Shown piece by piece: positions 1 through 5,566 of a stretch of 5,566 nucleotides of DNA (the first letter of the stretch is position 1; every line of letters begins with the position of its first letter). The stretch is taken from positions 1 through 5,566 of the forward strand of contig CAMCXB010000101.1 of the NCBI GenBank assembly GCA_945883145.1, read 5' to 3'. The notes beneath the pieces are model-generated. The model was not told where the DNA came from, made no database searches, and was given only the letters and a program-made list of their open reading frames with translations. The position numbers and the translations under genes are program-made. This DNA is from Bordetella parapertussis (GTDB taxonomy: Bacteria; Pseudomonadota; Gammaproteobacteria; Burkholderiales; Burkholderiaceae_D).

Positions 1-36
1 AACTAAAAAAACGCAACATTATTCGATAGCACACCT

Positions 37-867
37 ATGAAAAAAATTCCCGGCGTGAATGGCGATTGGATACCCGTAACCAGAGAAGAGAGAATGGAGG
101 GGGTAGGTTTGCCGACTGCGATCACACTAGGCACACCGTTAGCAGTGCATACCGCCTTAGCTATCGATCCGCATCAGGGTAAGTTGACTTGGTTAGCTGT
201 GTTGTGTTTTTGGATGTATGGATTTTTATTTTGGGTGACAGCGATTGCCACACAAATGTTTAGACGTAAGCGTTGGGAGTGGACGCCGGAAGCGTTAGAA
301 GAACAAAGAATGTTCGATCCTCATATTGATAGCAAAGCATTTTGGGCGCATTGGTGGGTACGTTTCCCTATAGGCTTACTGTTCATGAGTATAGGTATGT
401 ACGCTTTTTTACTGGATGATTTTATTCTGCAGTGGATTAGTGTTTTATTTTTACTCTTAGGCTTTGTGATTCCTTTTGTGTTTATGGTGGAGTTAGCTTT
501 ACTACCGTTATCAATGGTGGTGGTATTAGCACTACTAGGTGTGGTGGAGTTATTGCCATTGCCATTAATTGTGATGTTTAGTATTGCGGGCATGTTGGTG
601 ATTGTGGTGGTTGCACAAAAACAAAGCGCGATGCTGCCTAAGAAAATCAAGAAAATTAAAAAGCCTGAAACAGCGAAGACATCAACTGCTGAGGCTGCTG
701 CACCAGCGGCCGCAGCTGCGACTGAAACAGTAGAAGCAGCAGGCGATCCAGCATCAGAAACGCCGTCAGAGAATGCGGGTGAAGAGCAAGCTGCTGATGC
801 AGCTAGTGCTGAGGCAAACAAAGAAAAGGAAGAAGAGAAAAACGAAGAGACTGAAAAGAAGTCTTAA
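37..867 (+). CDS. Unrecognised multi-pass membrane protein with Ala/Glu/Lys-rich tail
   Basis: I do not recognise a family for this 276-residue protein. Hydrophobic segments that could cross the membrane lie at about 50-72, 110-130 and 133-193; the last is long enough for two or three passes. Between the first two is a charged, aromatic loop (RRKRW at 76-80, then acidic and Trp-rich to 107). All ten Trp residues fall in the first 133 positions. After the last hydrophobic stretch come a basic patch (KKIKKIKK, 202-209) and a low-complexity tail of Ala, Glu, Thr and Lys from about 210 to the end, probably disordered and cytoplasmic. No signal peptide is evident. The ATG at 37 has no clear Shine-Dalgarno sequence; an in-frame ATG at 94 follows a purine-rich stretch (AGAAGAGAGA) and is an alternative start. 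An in-frame stop at 4-6 rules out a longer form from ATG. The gene converges on the tRNA gene, 43 nt away. That it is a real gene is likely; its function is unknown. Confidence 0.75.
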   Translation: MKKIPGVNGDWIPVTREERMEGVGLPTAITLGTPLAVHTALAIDPHQGKLTWLAVLCFWMYGFLFWVTAIATQMFRRKRWEWTPEALEEQRMFDPHIDSKAFWAHWWVRFPIGLLFMSIGMYAFLLDDFILQWISVLFLLLGFVIPFVFMVELALLPLSMVVVLALLGVVELLPLPLIVMFSIAGMLVIVVVAQKQSAMLPKKIKKIKKPETAKTSTAEAAAPAAAAATETVEAAGDPASETPSENAGEEQAADAASAEANKEKEEEKNEETEKKS

Positions 868-904
868 GAGTTTTATTTACAGAGAAGAAGCTGAACAAAA
901 GCTG

Positions 905-910
905 AAAAAA
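905..910 (-). terminator. T6 tract just after tRNA-Leu
   Basis: On the minus strand six consecutive T follow the tRNA CCA end without a gap. With the T arm and acceptor helix just upstream this could act as the terminator for the tRNA and any phaAB read-through. No separate dedicated hairpin precedes it, so the call is tentative. Confidence 0.35.
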
Positions 911-995
911 TGGTGCCTCGGGACGGAATCGAACCGTCACTCCTTTCGGAACCGGATTTTGAGTCCGGCGCGTCTACCAGTTCCACCACCGAGGC
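911..995 (-). tRNA. tRNA-Leu (anticodon CAA)
   Basis: Read on the minus strand, this is an 85-nt class II tRNA with an encoded CCA end (911-913). The acceptor stem GCCTCGG pairs with CCGAGGC, followed by discriminator A. The anticodon stem is CCGGA/TCCGG around loop CTCAAAA, giving anticodon CAA (961-959), which reads UUG. The long variable arm TTCC-GAAA-GGAG carries a GNRA-type tetraloop, and the T arm is GACGG-TTCGATT-CCGTC. The D arm has the GGTAGA segment typical of Leu tRNAs. A run of six T directly follows the CCA on the transcribed strand and may end transcription. The gene lies 66 nt downstream of phaB in the same direction. No intron or attachment-site duplication is visible. Confidence 0.97.
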
Positions 996-999
996 AAGA

Positions 1000-1013
1000 G
1001 CGGGATTCTACCA
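1000..1013 (-). promoter_or_regulatory. Extended -10 promoter of tRNA-Leu with GC-rich discriminator
   Basis: On the minus strand, TGG-TAGAAT (1013-1005) matches an extended -10 element, with TAGAAT five of six to the consensus. It is followed by CCCGC, a GC-rich discriminator of the kind found at stringently controlled stable-RNA promoters. Mature tRNA begins nine bases after the -10, so the primary leader would be only a few nucleotides. No good -35 hexamer is seen at 16-18 bp, which fits reliance on the extended -10. The element overlaps a perfect inverted repeat (1004-1018), noted separately. Confidence 0.55.
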
Positions 1014-1061
1014 GAATCTTGCATCTGCCTCGTCTTTGTTGAATTGAATATTCAAGTATTA

Positions 1062-1802
1062 CTACTGCATGTGTTGGCCGCCATTGATAGCAATGTTGGC
1101 GCCAGTTAGAAATGCAGCTTCATCTGAAGCAAGATAAGCCACTAGTCCTGCGACTTCTTCAGGCTTACCTAAACGACCCATAGGTATCTGCGGAATAATT
1201 TTTGAATCTAAGACTTCTTCAGGAATCGCAAGCACCATTTGTGTGCCTATGTAACCTGGTGAAATTGTATTCACGGTCACACCTTTTTTTGCGACCTCTA
1301 ATGCTAAGGCTTTGCTAAAACCATGCATACCTGCTTTGGCAGCGGAATAGTTTGTCTGTCCGAAAGCACCTTTTTGTCCATTGATAGAGGAGATGTTAAT
1401 CACACGTCCCCAACCGCGATCTGTCATGCCATCACAAACAGGTTTAGTCATATTAAAGATGGAATCAAGATTGGTACTAATCACAGCATCCCAATTTGTT
1501 TTATCCATCTTCTTGAAGGTCATGTCACGTGTAATGCCGGCATTATTCACTAACACATCAACCGGTCCCATGTCTTTGGTGATTTGATCTATACATGCTT
1601 GAGCAGATTCAAGGTCGGTGACATCACAAGCATAAGCACGGAAGTCATAGCCCTTACTCTTCATATCCGCTAACCATGTCGCTACTTTGGTATTCCCAGG
1701 TGAATAAGTGGTTGCTACTTGATAGCCCATCTTAGCCATTTTGATGCAGATGGCTTCCCCTAATCCGCCCATACCACCTGTGACTAACGTGACTCTGCTC
1801 AT
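1062..1802 (-). CDS. phaB: Acetoacetyl-CoA reductase (PhaB), SDR family
   Basis: Reduces acetoacetyl-CoA to (R)-3-hydroxybutyryl-CoA in the cytoplasm, the second step of polyhydroxybutyrate synthesis. The 246-residue length equals that of Cupriavidus necator PhaB. Visible short-chain dehydrogenase features are the nucleotide-binding TGGMGGLG (8-15), NNAG (86-89), structural Asn111, and the catalytic Ser139, Tyr152 and Lys156 in YSAAK. The stretch WGRVINISSINGQKG and the C-terminal GGQHM are highly PhaB-like, which separates it from FabG. Asp93, Gln149 and Tyr184 match PhaB substrate-pocket positions, but Ala146 stands where C. necator has Gln147. The segment after strand 2 (NTK, 37-39) lacks the arginines of the C. 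necator cofactor site, so NADPH versus NADH preference cannot be read. The ATG has a strong AAGGAG site (1813-1808) five bases upstream. It follows phaA by 59 nt and is probably cotranscribed. Translation ends at tandem stops TAG-TAA. Confidence 0.95.
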   Translation of the reverse strand: MSRVTLVTGGMGGLGEAICIKMAKMGYQVATTYSPGNTKVATWLADMKSKGYDFRAYACDVTDLESAQACIDQITKDMGPVDVLVNNAGITRDMTFKKMDKTNWDAVISTNLDSIFNMTKPVCDGMTDRGWGRVINISSINGQKGAFGQTNYSAAKAGMHGFSKALALEVAKKGVTVNTISPGYIGTQMVLAIPEEVLDSKIIPQIPMGRLGKPEEVAGLVAYLASDEAAFLTGANIAINGGQHMQ

Positions 1803-1861
1803 GTTGGCTCCTTTTATTTATTTATAATTGATTACTGCAACTTACCTGACTGACCTTGGTA

Positions 1862-3037
1862 TTAACGTTCAATAGCAAGCGCTACTCCCATACCGCCCCC
1901 TATACACAGACTTGCTAAACCGCGATGTAGATCACGTCGAATTAATTCATGAATCAAGGTGACAAGAATGCGGCAACCTGAAGCACCAATAGGATGGCCA
2001 ATTGCAATCGCACCACCGTTGACATTAATTTTCGAGGTATCCCAACCCATTTCTTTATTCACTGCTATTGCTTGTGCTGCAAAGGCTTCATTAATTTCCA
2101 TTAAATCTAAATCTTGATGTGTCCATCCTGCTTTTTGTAAACACCGCTGACTTGCTGATACCGGACCCATACCCATGATGGCGGGATCTAAACCAGAAGA
2201 AGCATAGGCTTTGATTTTCACTAGTGGTTTTAATCCTAGTTGTTTTGCTTTGCTAGCAGACATCATGATGACTGCTGCAGCACCATCATTAATACCGGAT
2301 GCATTGCCTGCTGTGACAGTACCTTCTTTATCAAATGCAGGACGTAAGGCTGATAAAGCTTCTGCAGTTGTACCTACTTTTATATATTCATCGCTATCAA
2401 AAATTACACTGCCTTTTTTATCTTTGATCTCTAATGGCAGGATTTCATTTTTAAATTTACCTTGTTGCTGCGCTGCTGAAGCTTTGTTTTGCGAAGCTGC
2501 GGCAAATTCATCTTGCTCGGCCCGAGAGACATGAAATTTTTTCGCGACATTCTCAGCTGTCACACCCATGTGATAGTGGTTATATGCATCCCATAGGCCA
2601 TCATTAATCATGGTGTCGACTAACTTCGCATCACCCATACGAAAACCTTCGCGCGAATGATTCAAGACATGCGGTGAGGCACTCATATTTTCTTGACCAC
2701 CAGCGATAATAATTTCTGCATCACCGCACGCTATTGCTTGTGCTGCAAGATGGGTCGCTTTTAATCCGCTGCCACATACTTTATTGAGTGTAAAAGCTGG
2801 AATAGCATTCGATAGACCTGCTTTAATAACAGCTTGTCGTGCTGGATTTTGACCGCAACCCGCAGTCAGAACTTGACCTAAGATGACTTCATTAATGAGA
2901 AGAGGATCAAACCCAGCTTGTGATACCAATCCTTTGATGACATGTGCACCTAGATCGGCTGCAGAGTGTTTTGCGAGTGAACCACTAAATTTACCAACAG
3001 CGGTTCTACCTGCTGCGACTATGACGACTTCTTCCAT
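1862..3037 (-). CDS. phaA: Acetyl-CoA C-acetyltransferase (beta-ketothiolase, PhaA)
   Basis: Biosynthetic thiolase that condenses two acetyl-CoA into acetoacetyl-CoA and can run in reverse in degradation. The 391-residue length is normal. The nucleophile Cys88 sits in NKVCGSGLKA, His348 in GGAIAIGHPIGASG, and the second catalytic cysteine Cys378 in CIGGGMG; NEAF (316-319) supplies the oxyanion-hole Asn. These positions line up almost exactly with Zoogloea thiolase (Cys89, His348, Cys378). The enzyme is complete and should be active. The ATG at 3037 has a GGAG (3046-3043) five bases upstream. phaB follows 59 nt downstream on the same strand, so the pair forms a PHB-precursor operon and the PhaA name is preferred over AtoB; the sequence alone cannot exclude a role in general acetoacetyl-CoA metabolism. 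The polymerase gene phaC is not adjacent on either side. Confidence 0.95.
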   Translation of the reverse strand: MEEVVIVAAGRTAVGKFSGSLAKHSAADLGAHVIKGLVSQAGFDPLLINEVILGQVLTAGCGQNPARQAVIKAGLSNAIPAFTLNKVCGSGLKATHLAAQAIACGDAEIIIAGGQENMSASPHVLNHSREGFRMGDAKLVDTMINDGLWDAYNHYHMGVTAENVAKKFHVSRAEQDEFAAASQNKASAAQQQGKFKNEILPLEIKDKKGSVIFDSDEYIKVGTTAEALSALRPAFDKEGTVTAGNASGINDGAAAVIMMSASKAKQLGLKPLVKIKAYASSGLDPAIMGMGPVSASQRCLQKAGWTHQDLDLMEINEAFAAQAIAVNKEMGWDTSKINVNGGAIAIGHPIGASGCRILVTLIHELIRRDLHRGLASLCIGGGMGVALAIER

Positions 3038-3073
3038 ATGTGCTCCGTATGTGTTCCACTTTTTGCGGAATCG

Positions 3074-3204
3074 TTGTAAAAATTTTTTTTAACAATTGCG
3101 AAGCGCCACATTCTAGTGATGCCGATAAGACTGAAATTGAGCATGATCAAAATCACACGCAAGGCCGTCATGCATACATCTATAAATTAGAACCAGCGAG
3201 TCAA
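3074..3204 (-). promoter_or_regulatory. Probable phaAB promoter region
   Basis: The phaA promoter should lie in this stretch since the gene upstream ends 325 nt away. Candidate elements on the minus strand are TTGACT (3204-3199), a five-of-six -35 match, with a poor -10 (TAGATG) 16 bp downstream, and separately a TAGAAT -10-like hexamer (3115-3110) without a convincing -35. Closer to the gene is an AT-only core palindrome, TTGT-(T)-AAAAA then TTTTT-ACAA (3095-3074), with an A8T5 tract likely to bend DNA. None of these is strong enough to fix a start site. Confidence 0.3.
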
Positions 3205-3220
3205 CATACTGAGCTTAGGC

Positions 3221-3267
3221 GCGAAATTAATGACGCATGCCTAATGATCATAGCGTGCTAATTTCGC
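3221..3267. repeat. 47-bp interrupted inverted repeat in phaA upstream region
   Basis: GCGAAATTA (3221-3229) is matched perfectly by TAATTTCGC (3259-3267). Inside these nine-base arms, ACGC pairs with GCGT after a small internal loop, and the apical part holds the self-complementary ATGATCAT (3244-3251). No T tract follows on either strand, so it does not look like a plain terminator. It lies between the nuclease gene and phaA, in non-coding sequence. It could be an operator, a short repeat element or RNA structure; only one copy is present in the window. Confidence 0.5.
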
Positions 3268-3293
3268 TTTGGGTAAGAAATTTTCGGGTGAGA

Positions 3294-3312
3294 AAGCGTT
3301 CGATTAACGCTT
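3294..3312 (-). terminator. Possible terminator of the nuclease gene
   Basis: A perfect seven-base hairpin, AAGCGTT-AATCG-AACGCTT on the minus strand, ends with TT and continues TCTC, giving only a weak U-rich tail. It begins 50 nt after the stop codon of the exonuclease/GIY-YIG gene, a plausible position for its transcription end. The short T tract keeps confidence low. Confidence 0.35.
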
Positions 3313-3362
3313 AAGACTAAGAAATTATCAAATCTCTATGATTTAGAATGGTAGATGTAAAT

Positions 3363-4757
3363 CTAACTGGACAACTTACGAACGCTAAGCTGACGACGAC
3401 TTAATGCTTTAGTAAGAATTTTGTAAGTGTCGAGGTCAAAGCTAGGATGGTTGGGTGAATTTTCTAATAAAGACCAGACCGCATCTTCAGATTGAGCGGT
3501 ACCTAAATAACACCAATTATTGACGACATGGATGTCTGTCTTGTCATTAGCGCCTGTTTCTATTAATCCTACTGCACCACCATATGGCCAAGTATGTATA
3601 CGCAAACTAGATAATGCAGCTTCTAATCTTGCATGATGCAAAGCGGGAGGTTCTTTGCCTACGCAAGCGCCTTTACATCGGTTTAACTGCATAGCAAAAC
3701 AAGGATGCGTAGTCGATGATCTCGATTCCATACCCAACATCGCTAAACATAATTGATGTGTTTCAGCGAGTTCACGTAAAACATTTTCTGCTTTTCTTTT
3801 AGAGCTAAATAATCCACATAAGTTTTGTGCATGTCCAAAATCTTCATCTCTAGCCATCACTAATCTAGGTGCAGAATCAGACTGCAGCTGCCAAGCACAT
3901 AAACTTCTTTTTTGGCGTAACTGTTGATTATGTATAGGTTGCAAAGCTTTGATAGCTTGCGCTTCTAACAGCAACGCACCAATTTCGCCTGCAGTCTCAC
4001 GCCATTCAATATGATGTACTTGTTGAGACAAGCGCATTTCTTTATAAAACTTATGATCCGCAGAAAAATGCGATAACACACGCTTACGTAATTGCACGCT
4101 CTTACCAACATAGAGTGGAATCTTGTTTTCACCGTAAAAATAATATACCCCTGGTGTATCAGGACAATTATCTAAAGCATCTTGATTGAGATGTGCGGGT
4201 AGAGAAGTGGTTTGTAATAGTGAAGCTAGTGTGCTTTGCAATGTTTCATCAGTGATTTGCGCGGGAAGTTTTTGCCAGAATTGCCAAATTAAATCAGCAT
4301 CAGCCAGCGCGCGATGACGTCCGTTAGCAATTAATCCATGGCGTTCTATAAGTACATCAAGATTATGTCGTCGTTCTTTAGGATATAAAGCGCGCGATAA
4401 TTTAACTGTACACATTACATCAACACGCAAGTTATAACCTGCTGCTTTAAATGCATTTCTTAAAAAGCCATGATCAAAGCGTGCATTGTGCGCAATAAAA
4501 AGTGCACCATCGAGTTTTGCAAACAAGTCAGCAGCTAAGCTAGAAAATTCTGGCGCGTCTTGCACCATGTCATTCGTAATGCCAGTCAGGCCTTGAATGA
4601 AAGCAGAAATCGAACTTGCAGGCTTGACTAAACTAGCCCAATGTTGTGCTTGTCCTTGCTGATCTACTTCAACCAAACCAATTTCTGTGATGTGGTCGAT
4701 CGCAGGATTTGCACCCGTTGTTTCTAGATCAATGAAAACGAGTTTGGAATAATTCAT
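3363..4757 (-). CDS. DnaQ-like exonuclease fused to UvrC/Cho-like GIY-YIG nuclease
   Basis: A 464-residue two-nuclease protein, likely a DNA repair enzyme. Residues about 5-165 form a DEDDh 3'-5' exonuclease: Asp10 and Glu12 in FIDLETTG, Asp95 in AHNARFD, His148 and Asp153 in HRALADAD. Residues about 198-280 form a GIY-YIG domain like the UvrC N-terminus: GVYYFY (203-208), LYVGKS (215-220), Arg224, metal-binding Glu265 in LLLEA, and Asn277. After it come Cys337, Cys353, Cys361 and Cys365; the last three have the C-x7-C-x3-C spacing of UvrC, where such cysteines are reported to hold an iron-sulphur cluster. CKGACVGKE is Cho-like. The UvrC RNase H-like and helix-hairpin-helix parts are absent, so only the UvrC 3'-type incision activity is expected, as in Cho. 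This fusion is known in other bacteria. The ATG at 4757 is chosen; a TTG two codons earlier also opens the frame. Neither has a clear Shine-Dalgarno. It follows glnS by 82 nt. Confidence 0.9.
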   Translation of the reverse strand: MNYSKLVFIDLETTGANPAIDHITEIGLVEVDQQGQAQHWASLVKPASSISAFIQGLTGITNDMVQDAPEFSSLAADLFAKLDGALFIAHNARFDHGFLRNAFKAAGYNLRVDVMCTVKLSRALYPKERRHNLDVLIERHGLIANGRHRALADADLIWQFWQKLPAQITDETLQSTLASLLQTTSLPAHLNQDALDNCPDTPGVYYFYGENKIPLYVGKSVQLRKRVLSHFSADHKFYKEMRLSQQVHHIEWRETAGEIGALLLEAQAIKALQPIHNQQLRQKRSLCAWQLQSDSAPRLVMARDEDFGHAQNLCGLFSSKRKAENVLRELAETHQLCLAMLGMESRSSTTHPCFAMQLNRCKGACVGKEPPALHHARLEAALSSLRIHTWPYGGAVGLIETGANDKTDIHVVNNWCYLGTAQSEDAVWSLLENSPNHPSFDLDTYKILTKALSRRQLSVRKLSS

Positions 4758-4769
4758 ACGCAAAAAGCG

Positions 4770-4838
4770 AGAGCGCTTAAGAGAAAAATAAAAGTGCTCT
4801 GAAATTTAGCTGAGCATGCAGAGCAGTGGCCTTGCATG
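4770..4838 (-). promoter_or_regulatory. Overlapping hairpins in the glnS-nuclease spacer
   Basis: Three stems share arms. CATGCA/TGCATG pairs 4838-4833 with 4820-4815. TGCTCTG/CAGAGCA, a perfect seven base pairs, pairs 4825-4819 with 4801-4795. AGAGCACTT/AAGCGCTCT pairs 4800-4792 with 4778-4770, with one A-C mismatch on the transcribed strand, and is followed three bases later by TTTTT (4766-4762 region). The last is terminator-like and could end glnS transcription; the middle stem would prevent it. Function as an attenuator is inference only. Confidence 0.35.
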
Positions 4839-4839
4839 T

Positions 4840-5566
4840 TTATTTACTCGTCCAACTATCTTTAAGTGTGGTGATGCGATTGAATACAGGTTTGCCTGCT
4901 GTTGAGTCAACGCGATCGGCAACAAAATAACCATGTCGTTCAAACTGAAATTTTTCATCAGGATGTGCTAATTCTGCGCCTGATTCCAAATAAGCAGTCA
5001 CGACTGTTTTTGAATCCGCATTCAACACTTGTTTAAAATCTTTGCCACCTGCATCAGGATGAGCATCAGTGAATAAACGATCATACAGTCTGACTTCAGC
5101 TTCTATTGCATGTGCAGCAGATACCCAATGTATGTTGCCCTTCACTTTGTAATTTGCTGAGCCTTCTGTGCCACTCTTACTGTCTGCAAAATAATTACAA
5201 TGAACAGCAATCACATTGCCACTCGCATCTTTGTCACAGCCTGTGCATTCAATCACGAAGCCGTAACGTAGACGAACTTTATTGCCAGGGAAAAGACGGA
5301 AATAACCTTTGCTTGGCACTTCCATAAAATCTTCTGCTTCTATCCATAGTTCGCGACTGAGTTTGAAATGTCGATTGCCACGTTCAGGATGATGGGGATG
5401 AACCGGTGCAGTGCAATCTTCACTCGCTGTTTCAGAAAAATTATCAATAATGAGTTTGAGTGGATTAAGCACAGCAACTAAACGTGCTGCTTTAGGATCA
5501 AGATCATCACGTAGTGCACCTTCCAGTGTGCTCATGTCTATCCAGCTATCCGCTTTAGCGACACCT
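4840..5566 (-). CDS. glnS: Glutaminyl-tRNA synthetase, C-terminal part (5' end outside window)
   Basis: C-terminal 241 residues of cytoplasmic GlnRS, which charges tRNA-Gln with glutamine. The frame stays open to the right edge (it reads GVAKADSWID before the Met at 5535), matching E. coli GlnRS IGVTKQDNTIEM, so that Met is internal and the gene is cut by the window. Strong matches to the anticodon-binding beta-barrel domains are KVKGNIHWVSAAHA followed by EVRLYDRLF, then FQFERHGYF and KPVFNRITTLKDSW near the end. The catalytic Rossmann domain with the HIGH and KMSKS motifs lies beyond the window. No frameshift is seen in the visible part. Having GlnRS means glutamine is probably attached directly rather than only through the GatCAB route, which fits a gammaproteobacterium. 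The stop is TAA at 4840. Confidence 0.97.
   Translation of the reverse strand, partial: GVAKADSWIDMSTLEGALRDDLDPKAARLVAVLNPLKLIIDNFSETASEDCTAPVHPHHPERGNRHFKLSRELWIEAEDFMEVPSKGYFRLFPGNKVRLRYGFVIECTGCDKDASGNVIAVHCNYFADSKSGTEGSANYKVKGNIHWVSAAHAIEAEVRLYDRLFTDAHPDAGGKDFKQVLNADSKTVVTAYLESGAELAHPDEKFQFERHGYFVADRVDSTAGKPVFNRITTLKDSWTSK

Noticed and set aside
321..821. Minus-strand open frame of 166 codons
   Set aside because: It is the reverse of the membrane protein gene; its Ala/Ser-rich start mirrors the low-complexity tail on the other strand.
911..995. tRNA-Leu as an integration site for a mobile element
   Set aside because: No integrase, no repeated tRNA 3' end and no change of gene character nearby.
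773..1042. Plus-strand open frame of 89 codons
   Set aside because: It overlaps the tail of the membrane protein gene and runs through the tRNA in antisense; composition is not protein-like.
1152..1223. Twelve-base direct repeat GACTTCTTCAGG, copies 60 bp apart
   Set aside because: Both copies encode Pro-Glu-Glu-Val within PhaB, a coincidence of coding sequence.
3040..3261. Plus-strand open frame of 73 codons in the phaA upstream gap
   Set aside because: No ribosome binding site, no recognisable protein, and it covers the T8 tract and inverted repeat; more likely non-coding.
4761..4763. TTG start giving a 466-residue exonuclease/GIY-YIG protein
   Set aside because: An ATG lies two codons downstream and there is no Shine-Dalgarno favouring TTG; the exonuclease motif begins at the usual distance from the ATG.
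5106..5327. Cys/His-rich plus-strand open frame of 73 codons
   Set aside because: It lies entirely antisense to a conserved part of glnS.
5533..5535. ATG that could be taken as the start of a 231-residue protein
   Set aside because: The frame is open to the window edge and the ten codons upstream match GlnRS, so this Met is internal to glnS.

Overview
The window looks like ordinary chromosome from a moderately AT-rich gammaproteobacterium. The main pointers are a bacterial GlnRS C-terminal domain that reads easily alongside the E. coli enzyme, a Leu tRNA with an encoded CCA end, and a beta-proteobacterial/gammaproteobacterial-type PhaA/PhaB pair. A member of the Legionellales or a similar low-GC lineage is possible, but I cannot prove genus or order from this sequence.

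Layout, left to right. A plus-strand gene (37-867) encodes an unrecognised membrane protein with a Trp-rich front half and an Ala/Glu/Lys-rich tail. It converges on a minus-strand block that fills the rest of the window. In transcription order, right to left, that block holds: the 3' part of glnS (4840 to the window edge), a gene for a DnaQ-type exonuclease fused to a UvrC/Cho-like GIY-YIG nuclease (3363-4757), a 325-nt intergenic region with inverted repeats, phaA (1862-3037), phaB (1062-1802) and a tRNA-Leu(CAA) gene (911-995).

How the genes work together. PhaA condenses two acetyl-CoA to acetoacetyl-CoA and PhaB reduces this to (R)-3-hydroxybutyryl-CoA, the monomer for polyhydroxybutyrate. 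The polymerase gene phaC is not in the window. glnS and the nuclease gene are co-oriented and 82 nt apart. The spacer between them can fold into overlapping, mutually exclusive hairpins, so the nuclease may be partly separated from glnS transcription. The tRNA has its own likely extended -10 promoter with a GC-rich discriminator, and could also receive read-through from phaAB.

I found no mobile element, CRISPR array, phage gene or clearly new system. The items most worth a second look are the unrecognised membrane protein, the two-nuclease fusion with its UvrC-like cysteine set, and the structured intergenic spacers.
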